Below, in pieces: positions 58,354 through 64,000 of a stretch of DNA of 64,000 nucleotides. A program made the translations under genes and the position numbers. This DNA comes from Hoeflea_A sp965228435 (GTDB lineage: Bacteria > Pseudomonadota > Alphaproteobacteria > Rhizobiales > Rhizobiaceae), in contig OZ245818.1 in assembly GCA_965228435.1 (NCBI GenBank), positions 1 through 64,000 on the forward strand, written 5' to 3'. The notes below the pieces were generated by a model. That model was given only the letters and a program-made list of their open reading frames with translations, searched no databases and was not told where the DNA came from. Each line of letters starts with the position of its first letter. Position 1 is the first letter of the stretch.

Positions 58354-59139
58354 ATGTCAGCATCAGCCAGAACCGCCATCGTTACCGGTGCAGCGCAGGG
58401 AATTGGAGAAGCGGCCGCCAAACGGCTTGCAAGGGACGGTGTCGAACGCTTTCTCCTGATTGATCGGCAACCTGAAAAACTGAATGCCGTCACCTGGGCA
58501 CTTCAAGCTGACGGCAAGGATGCCGAAGCGCTCGTCATCGACCTTTCGGACATCAAGGCGCTCCACGCGGCTCTTGGTCCAAAACTGCAAGCTCTCGAAG
58601 CTGTCGACATTTTGATCAATGCAGCCGGCACAACCGCCCGCGGCGGATTGAGTGACACGACCCCGCAGACATTCGACCACATCATGGCGCTCAATGTCCG
58701 CGCACCGTTTTTCATGATGCAATTCGTGACACCATACATGGCCGCAGGTGGCGTCGTGATCAATATCTGCTCCATGCTCGCCTATGGCGGCCCGCCCTTT
58801 CTGTTGGCGTATTCATCCAGCAAGGCGGCACTAGCGGCTCTTACCAAGGGCGCTGCGAACAGCGTTAAGTGGGATGGCATCCGTGCTTTTGCAATCAACC
58901 TTGGCTGGACATGGACGCCGGCCGAACAGAAGGTGCAGACCGAAATCCACGGCATGTCGGAAGACTGGCGCCACGAAGTCGGTTCGAAACAACCTTTCGG
59001 CCGTCTTTTGATGCCGGACGACCCCGCCGCCCTGATTTCGTTTCTCAGCTCCTCAGACGCATCGATGATGACCGGGGCCGTGATCGATCTCGATCAATAC
59101 GTGGCCGGCACTGTCGACGACAATCCAGGAAACCCCTGA
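58354..59139 (+). CDS. Short-chain dehydrogenase/reductase (SDR)
   Basis: The 261-residue classical SDR has the cofactor motif TGAAQGIG (11-18), NAAGT (89-93), N114, and the catalytic triad S140, Y153, K157 (AYSSSK). It lies eight bases after the lactonase gene. In this operon it could oxidise a sugar hydroxyl to supply the lactone, or reduce a product. It is the last gene of the plus-strand operon and converges on the deacylase gene. Confidence 0.9.
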   Translation: MSASARTAIVTGAAQGIGEAAAKRLARDGVERFLLIDRQPEKLNAVTWALQADGKDAEALVIDLSDIKALHAALGPKLQALEAVDILINAAGTTARGGLSDTTPQTFDHIMALNVRAPFFMMQFVTPYMAAGGVVINICSMLAYGGPPFLLAYSSSKAALAALTKGAANSVKWDGIRAFAINLGWTWTPAEQKVQTEIHGMSEDWRHEVGSKQPFGRLLMPDDPAALISFLSSSDASMMTGAVIDLDQYVAGTVDDNPGNP

Positions 59140-59180
59140 CAACCGCACCTGCACGCTCACCAACGGGCGTTTCCATGTGC

Positions 59181-60341
59181 TCAGTCGTGATCACACGCCC
59201 AGGCAGCGATCTTGGCCAACATCTCGTTTCCGGCCTCCAGCTGATCCATCGTGACGAATTCGTCGGCCTTGTGAGCCTGGGCAATGCTGCCCGGTCCGCA
59301 TACGATCGCCGATATGCCCGCTCGCTGGTAGAACCCCGCTTCCGTTCCGTAGGAAACCGCGCCTTGCCGGCTGTCTCCAGTCAAATGGCGGATGACATTC
59401 ATGATGGCGGCACGGTTCTCTTGCCGCAAAGCAGGCACTTGCGCCCAGCAGTTCAACTCGATCTCAGCGGCGGGATGGGTTCGACGCAAATACGGCAGCA
59501 GCTCGCGATCGATGTGGGATTTGATATCCTCCAGTACCACATCAGAGGGCACGTCAGGGAGCGTCCGGAACTCCCAGTCGACCCGGCACCGATTGGCAAC
59601 GAAGCTGGTTGCGATACCGCCGTTGATTCGGCCGACATTGCAGGTGCAGTGCGGTGGGTCGAAACGGTCATCCTCTGGGAACCTGGATAGCAACTCTTTG
59701 AAATAGTCATCAAGGAAAGCAACAAGCCGGCCGGCCGCGACAGTCGCGCTGGCGCCCAGGTCGGGTGAACTCGAGTGCGCTTCCTTTCCGATGATCTGCG
59801 TTCTGAAGAGGTGCATGCCCTTGTGGCTGGAGACGGCCTCAAGGTTGGTCGGCTCGCCGACAATCGCCATGGCCGGCTTCTCGCAGGTGCGTGCGATGTG
59901 GTCGATGAGATGTGGAATGCCCAGACAACCGGTCTCTTCATCATGGGTGAACGCGAGGTATATGGGGCGCCTCAGCGACAGAGTGGCAAACCAGGGGGCC
60001 AATCCAGCTGCCAGGGCAACGAAGCCTTTCATGTCGGCGGTGCCGCGACCGAATAGGCGTCCGTCGACTTCGGTCACTTTGAAGGGTTCGTATCGCCAAT
60101 CCTGCCCCTCGGCCGTCACGACGTCCGTGTGCCCGGACAAGACCATGCCGCCTGGAGCCGAGGGGCCGATCCGGGCCAGAAGGTTGGCCCTGTCGGTGCC
60201 TGGCGACGGCAGCACATCCACGGTGACATTGCGATGGTCCAGTCGGTCAGCCAGCCATTCCACCAAAGGCAGGTTCGAGCGATCCGGTGTTGTATCAAAC
60301 CCGACCAATGTCTCCAGAATGGCGCGGTATTCAGCTTCCAC
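59181..60341 (-). CDS. ArgE/DapE family deacylase (M20 peptidase type)
   Basis: The 386-residue protein has M20 metal-site motifs: LSGHTDVV (first metal His/Asp), GRGTADMKGF (bridging Asp and neighbours), FTHDEETGCLG (Glu base and metal Glu) and a C-terminal AHKADEFV with the last His. ArgE itself removes the acetyl group from N-acetylornithine. The gene has no ATG near the N-terminus; I use the GTG at 60341, which gives a family-normal length and has AAAAGG upstream. It follows TRAP genes on the same strand, so it may release an amino acid from an imported N-acyl compound (inference). Confidence 0.87.
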   Translation of the reverse strand: MEAEYRAILETLVGFDTTPDRSNLPLVEWLADRLDHRNVTVDVLPSPGTDRANLLARIGPSAPGGMVLSGHTDVVTAEGQDWRYEPFKVTEVDGRLFGRGTADMKGFVALAAGLAPWFATLSLRRPIYLAFTHDEETGCLGIPHLIDHIARTCEKPAMAIVGEPTNLEAVSSHKGMHLFRTQIIGKEAHSSSPDLGASATVAAGRLVAFLDDYFKELLSRFPEDDRFDPPHCTCNVGRINGGIATSFVANRCRVDWEFRTLPDVPSDVVLEDIKSHIDRELLPYLRRTHPAAEIELNCWAQVPALRQENRAAIMNVIRHLTGDSRQGAVSYGTEAGFYQRAGISAIVCGPGSIAQAHKADEFVTMDQLEAGNEMLAKIAAWACDHD

Positions 60342-60367
60342 GACCTGACCTTTTCGATCCGCTGTCG

Positions 60368-61660
60368 TCAGCGGGTGCTGGAAACCCAATCGGGCAGCCA
60401 AAGCGCCACTTGCGGAAACGCGATCAGCAGCACGACCGTCAACGCCATGGCCACGACAAACGGGAACGAGCCGATGGCGACGTCGTTGAAACGGATGTCG
60501 TTTCGGATGCCCTGAATAACATAAAGATTGATTCCGATCGGCGGTGTTATGAGCGCCATCTCCAGAAGCACCATCAGCAGGATGCCGAACCAGATCGGAT
60601 CGTAGCCAAGAGCGATGATGATCGGCGCAATCAGTGGCACCGTGGTCAGCATCATGGAGAAGGTTTCGAGAAAGCAGCCCAGCACGATGTAGAACACGAC
60701 GATGGCGATGATCATCTGCAGCGGCGTGAGGCCGAGGCTCTCGATGAACTGCGTCAGTTCGCGGGTCAGGCCGATCGCGGCCAGAACGAAATTCAGATAC
60801 ACCGCCGCCAGGATGATCAGCATGATGACGCCGGTGGTGCGCATGGTCGATAGCAACGCGTCCTTCAGCATGTCGACCGACAAGGTTCCGGTCCAGACAG
60901 ACAGAACCAGAGCGCCAATGACGCCGAGAGCAGCGGCTTCCGTTGGCGTCGCCAGTCCGGCGTAGATCGATCCGATGACCAGCAGAAACAGAAACAGCGG
61001 CGGCAAGAGATCGACCAGCGAGTGGAACCGGGCGCGCCAGGAGCTGCGGACGGGTTCGCCGCCGAAATCCGGTCTGACGAGGCACGCAACGAGTACAGTC
61101 CCCATGAACAGAAGGGCCAGCAGAATGCCAGGCAGAAATCCTGCAAGATAAAGCTTGGGCACGGAGGTGTTGGTCAACAGCCCGTAGACGATGAGATTGA
61201 TCGACGGCGGTATCAGGATGCCCAGCGTACCTCCGCTGGCGAGCGTGCCCAGAAACAGGCGCCGGTTATAGCCGTGACGTTCGCATTCCGGCATCGCGAC
61301 CGTTCCGAGCGTCGCCGCGGTGGCCACGCTGGAGCCGGACGTCGCGGCAAACATCGCGCAACTTCCGACATTGGTGTGCATCAGCCCTCCGGGCAACCAG
61401 GACAACCAGTGCCCGAGGGCGTCATACATGCGCTTGGCAATGCCCGCGCGCAAGACAAGCTCTCCGAGCAGAACGAACATCGGCACGGCGACGATGAGAA
61501 AGTCGTTGCTGCTTCGCCAGAATATCTCACCGAGAGCGCGATCAAGCGCGACCGGTGAAAAGACCAGTCCGAGACCGACACCCAGCAAGCCCAGCGCCGC
61601 ACCGATCGGAATGGCCAGGGCAATCATGACGATGAGGGCGATTGCGGTGACAGCAAGCAT
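60368..61660 (-). CDS. TRAP transporter large permease, DctM type
   Basis: The 430-residue protein has about 12 hydrophobic segments and DctM family motifs, such as GSSVATAATLGTVAMPECERHGYN near 116-139 and GTLASGGTLGILIPPSINLIVYG near 142-165. It carries out solute uptake driven by sodium or proton gradients with DctQ and DctP partners. It follows the small permease by nine bases. The substrate is decided by DctP and is unknown. Confidence 0.93.
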   Translation of the reverse strand: MLAVTAIALIVMIALAIPIGAALGLLGVGLGLVFSPVALDRALGEIFWRSSNDFLIVAVPMFVLLGELVLRAGIAKRMYDALGHWLSWLPGGLMHTNVGSCAMFAATSGSSVATAATLGTVAMPECERHGYNRRLFLGTLASGGTLGILIPPSINLIVYGLLTNTSVPKLYLAGFLPGILLALLFMGTVLVACLVRPDFGGEPVRSSWRARFHSLVDLLPPLFLFLLVIGSIYAGLATPTEAAALGVIGALVLSVWTGTLSVDMLKDALLSTMRTTGVIMLIILAAVYLNFVLAAIGLTRELTQFIESLGLTPLQMIIAIVVFYIVLGCFLETFSMMLTTVPLIAPIIIALGYDPIWFGILLMVLLEMALITPPIGINLYVIQGIRNDIRFNDVAIGSFPFVVAMALTVVLLIAFPQVALWLPDWVSSTR

Positions 61661-61669
61661 GAAGCAAAC

Positions 61670-62236
61670 CTATGCCGGAGAACTGCCGGACGGGTCGGTC
61701 GCCTGATCCCGGGTTCCGGCAATCTCGCGCACTTTTTGCAGGTCACCCGAGGCCAGAGCGGCCAGACTGCGCAGAACCGTCAGAAGGAATGCGAACGTGA
61801 AAAACGCGAGACCGGCAAACCAGAGTGTTTGCGGGTAGACCTGAGGAAGACTGAGTGGGCCGACCGAGCGTGAATTGCGCTCGATCGTTTCAATCAGCAC
61901 GAGCCCGCCGCGATAGGTGAGGATCAGTGCAAATCCGCCAATGGCCAGCAGGCCGATGACATCCAGAATTGCCCGCGCGCCTGGAGACATCAGCCGGTAT
62001 GCCGTATCGACGCGGATATTGTGCTTCCCAAGCAGACAATACGGCAGCGCCCATGCGGTTCCGATCGCCAAGGCATAACCCGACAGCTCGTCTGCACCAC
62101 CAAGCGTATATCCGGCCAGGCTGCGCAGCACCACGTCCACAAAGACAACAATGGCAGCGCCCAGGACCAGAAGACCGGCCGAAATCGCCGTGATCCTGGA
62201 AAACAAAAAGACTTTTTCGGCAAGGGAATCGAGCAT
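61670..62236 (-). CDS. TRAP transporter small permease, DctQ type
   Basis: The 188-residue protein has four predicted membrane segments (about 15-40, 49-70, 90-110, 130-155) and the DctQ family feature RSLAGYTLGGADELSGYAL. It couples the large permease to the binding protein. It sits between the binding-protein and DctM genes and is preceded by a GC-rich hairpin. Confidence 0.9.
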   Translation of the reverse strand: MLDSLAEKVFLFSRITAISAGLLVLGAAIVVFVDVVLRSLAGYTLGGADELSGYALAIGTAWALPYCLLGKHNIRVDTAYRLMSPGARAILDVIGLLAIGGFALILTYRGGLVLIETIERNSRSVGPLSLPQVYPQTLWFAGLAFFTFAFLLTVLRSLAALASGDLQKVREIAGTRDQATDPSGSSPA

Positions 62237-62252
62237 CGCACCGCCCAGAGTT

Positions 62253-62277
62253 GGAGCCGCCGGCGGGCGGCGGCTCC
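62253..62277 (-). promoter_or_regulatory. GC-rich hairpin between the TRAP binding-protein and small-permease genes
   Basis: GGAGCCGCC (62253-62261) and GGCGGCTCC (62269-62277) form a perfect 9-base stem with a 7-base loop, just after the binding-protein stop on the minus strand. It is a third example of a stem-loop directly after a binding-protein gene in this window. Confidence 0.55.
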
Positions 62278-62290
62278 GCGGCGACCGCCG

Positions 62291-63379
62291 TCAGTTGGCG
62301 GGCGCGGTCAATCCAAGAGCTTTGCCTGCCGACCCATTCCAGGCCGAAACGCAGTCAGCACCGCACCGCTCACTCCAACCGGCGAGCACGTTCTCCTCGA
62401 CAATCTTCTTGAGACGCTCCAGGTCTGCGTCGCTTGGCTGCACCAGCGTCATCTTCTGGGCGTCACCAAACGAACAAGGCCCGTTGCCTGTGTTGCAATC
62501 GATGCCCTCCTGGTCGGCCTTTTGGCCGAATGCCCAAGCCTGGTCTTCGAGCTTGGCGGCTTCTGCCAACACGATCTGTTGGGCATCGGGGCTCAGCTTG
62601 TCCCAGGTGGCGTTGCTGACCGCCAAGAACAGGCTCGATCCCTGTGCTGCATGCAGGGTGTAGAGATGGGTCGCGACTTCGTACCACTTGGCGGTGTAGC
62701 CCGACAGCGTACCGGTCACGGCGCAATCGACAACGCCTCTCTGCAGCGCCGGCACGACCTCTGCGAAATCGATCGACGTCGGAATCCCACCCATTCCCTC
62801 GACGAGATCAGACAGCGCTCGATTGTAGACCCGGACTTTCTTCCCGGCGATATCGTCAATACCGCTGATGGGAACGCGACAATAGAAAACCTGCGTCGGT
62901 TCGCTGTAGATGGCGAGCAGTTTGGCGTCGAACGTGTCGCTAATCTGCTTGTCCAGAATCGGGCGGTAGGCGTCTACCGACTGCCGCGCATCTTCCCAGT
63001 TCTGGATGGAACCGGCCAGGTCGACCCCTTCAAACATGGCGTTGTCGCCGGCAACGTAAGTGAAACCGGCGTGAACAAAATCAAACAATCCCAGTTTCAG
63101 CATCCGCCCTACGTCAAAGCCCTTCAGCCCGAGTTCATCCAGCGGTGTGATCTGCGCCGACAGAGCACCGCCGGTCGCACCGGGAAGCGTTTGCTCCCAG
63201 AAGGGTTTTTCGGTGTTCTTGAAATGCGGTGCGTTGGTCCAGTTGCCGATCACCTTGAAGGAGTGATTCCCATAGTCTTGAGCCAAGGCCTGGCCGTTGA
63301 CCAATCCCATCGCCCCGAGCACGGACACGGTTCCCACAACGGCCACTTTCAATAAATCAGAGCATGATTTCGCGGACAT
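62291..63379 (-). CDS. TRAP transporter substrate-binding protein, DctP family
   Basis: The 362-residue periplasmic protein has an N-terminal signal peptide (MSAKSCSDLLKVAVVGTVSV, cleavage near ALAQD at about 34) and a DctP-type fold. The conserved RVPISGIDDIAGKKVRVYNR holds the family carboxylate-binding Arg at about residue 175. Internal Cys residues near the C-terminus (CNTGNGPCSF, RCGADC) are unusual and may form disulphides. ATG 63379 has AGAGGGAGG upstream; an extension to 63499 is not family sequence. The substrate is presumably an organic acid. Confidence 0.9.
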   Translation of the reverse strand: MSAKSCSDLLKVAVVGTVSVLGAMGLVNGQALAQDYGNHSFKVIGNWTNAPHFKNTEKPFWEQTLPGATGGALSAQITPLDELGLKGFDVGRMLKLGLFDFVHAGFTYVAGDNAMFEGVDLAGSIQNWEDARQSVDAYRPILDKQISDTFDAKLLAIYSEPTQVFYCRVPISGIDDIAGKKVRVYNRALSDLVEGMGGIPTSIDFAEVVPALQRGVVDCAVTGTLSGYTAKWYEVATHLYTLHAAQGSSLFLAVSNATWDKLSPDAQQIVLAEAAKLEDQAWAFGQKADQEGIDCNTGNGPCSFGDAQKMTLVQPSDADLERLKKIVEENVLAGWSERCGADCVSAWNGSAGKALGLTAPAN

Positions 63380-63680
63380 TTTCGTCCTCCCTCTTGTCAA
63401 AAGCTGACGGACTGATTTGCGACCGCTGGAAGTCCACGGTGCTAGCAAACCAACGTGTGCGGGTGGACGATATTGAACCGCCGATTGAAAAAAAATCAAA
63501 ATAAACGCGAATTTTGCTGAAATGAATTCATGCAGCTTTTAGCAAAAAAACACACGCTATACCGACCCAGCACGATGCTCAGGTGAAGCTGCCCAATCAA
63601 ATCGAGTGGATCATTGGCTATCCGTGGTCCGTTCGAATTCGATACGGAACGCGTCTAAGATTCCACTATCTTTCAGGCCT
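63380..63680. other. Intergenic region upstream of the TRAP operon
   Basis: This region of about 300 bases separates the end of the second GntR gene from the TRAP operon. It is A/T-rich at 63485-63560 and holds the dyad listed below and a run of eight A. No gene is supported. Confidence 0.5.
63512..63547. promoter_or_regulatory. AT-rich dyads upstream of the TRAP operon
   Basis: TTTTGCT (63512-63518) and AGCAAAA (63541-63547) are inverted 7-base arms, and ATGAATTCAT (63522-63531) is a perfect palindrome between them. They lie about 130-170 bases upstream of the TRAP binding-protein ATG and are candidates for the adjacent GntR regulator. Confidence 0.35.
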
Positions 63681-64000
63681 TTAGCCCTCAGCATTTCCAG
63701 CTAGAAATGGTACCGCCAGAGTCACGGCCTGATCGCTAGACCAGGCCCGGCCGTCGCCCTGCTCCACGCGTCGCAGGTTCATTTCGAACTGATAAAATTC
63801 CGGGCGATAGAGAACCTTGATGTACTCGATCGGTCGACCTGATGAGTCGGAGACGACACGCCGCACTTCGATCAGGGGCGATCCGGCGGCGATGCCGAGC
63901 GCCGCCGCAATTTCACTGTCAGCGACCGTGGCGGAAATCGATTGTCGTGCCGATTCCACAGGAATGCCCGCGTTCTCAAGCAGCAGCAACAATGGCGTTG
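63681..64000 (-). CDS. GntR family regulator, UTRA domain (partial, C-terminal part)
   Basis: The frame runs off the window end and shows only about 106 C-terminal residues of a UTRA effector domain (SATVADSEIAAALGIAAGSP, EVRRVVSDSSGRPIEYIKVL, YRPEFYQFEMNLRRVEQ). The last segment closely resembles the regulator at 19424-20260 (YRPDVYQLNMRLDRV). The DNA-binding domain is outside the window. It lies immediately upstream of the TRAP operon on the same strand and probably controls it (inference). Confidence 0.85.
   Translation of the reverse strand, partial: TPLLLLLENAGIPVESARQSISATVADSEIAAALGIAAGSPLIEVRRVVSDSSGRPIEYIKVLYRPEFYQFEMNLRRVEQGDGRAWSSDQAVTLAVPFLAGNAEG

Noticed and set aside
1..64000. 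Prophage, insertion sequence, integron, CRISPR or toxin-antitoxin elements
   Set aside because: I scanned for transposase, integrase and recombinase motifs, paired terminal repeats, and regularly spaced direct repeats, and saw none.

Overview
The window (about 60% G+C, dense, with many ATGA/GTGA gene overlaps) looks like a chromosomal catabolic region of an alphaproteobacterium, most likely a Hyphomicrobiales-type (rhizobial or marine relative) organism. The evidence is the abundance of ABC and TRAP uptake systems, a two-ATPase carbohydrate transporter, the gcvTHP order, HTH-cupin regulators and soluble PAS chemoreceptors. The assignment rests on gene style only. I saw no rRNA, tRNA, insertion sequence, integrase or CRISPR array.

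Region 1 (1-6958, minus strand): a translationally coupled operon encodes a class I HMG-CoA reductase, a UbiA-type prenyltransferase, a PEP-synthase/rifampin-phosphotransferase-like dikinase, a DUF3419 (BtaA-like) aminocarboxypropyl transferase and the start of a dolichol/polyprenol-kinase-like membrane protein. A patatin-like lipase lies just upstream. The set suggests an uncharacterised isoprenoid or polar-lipid pathway.

Region 2 (7095-17804): a homoprotocatechuate meta-cleavage operon (hpaF, E, D, G, H) with MarR regulator hpaR. It is extended by two type I extradiol dioxygenase homologues, an FAD-linked oxidase, a second FAH-family enzyme, a RidA-like protein and a DUF1932 dehydrogenase. 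A SABATH-like methyltransferase (17834-18931) follows.

Region 3 (19424-29025): a GntR/UTRA regulator and an HMG-CoA-lyase-like enzyme diverge from CoA-transferase, aconitase-type large and small subunits, hydantoinase B and A, and an isochorismatase-fold hydrolase. Read as a route this could be ring opening, hydration, CoA activation and C-C cleavage of a branched dicarboxylate. A perfect inverted repeat sits inside the divergent promoter.

Region 4 (29324-31581): a soluble double-PAS chemoreceptor and cheW.

Region 5 (31621-39764): an HTH-cupin regulator, a RidA protein and a branched-chain-amino-acid-type ABC transporter, divergent from a single protein that fuses a kynureninase-like PLP domain to a kynurenine-formamidase-like cyclase domain.

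Region 6 (39831-45048): the glycine cleavage genes gcvT-gcvH-gcvP with a divergent HTH-cupin regulator.

Region 7 (45084-59139): a LacI-controlled divergon. The minus side has a TIM-barrel isomerase, a Gfo/Idh/MocA oxidoreductase, a DUF4432 protein and LacI. The plus side has a Tat-exported binding protein, two permeases, two ATPases (one with a degenerate signature), a 3-hydroxyacid dehydrogenase, a beta-keto acid cleavage enzyme, an SMP-30 lactonase and an SDR. Two LacI-type palindromes lie in the divergent promoter region.

Region 8 (59181-64000): an ArgE/DapE deacylase, a TRAP transporter and the end of a second GntR/UTRA regulator.
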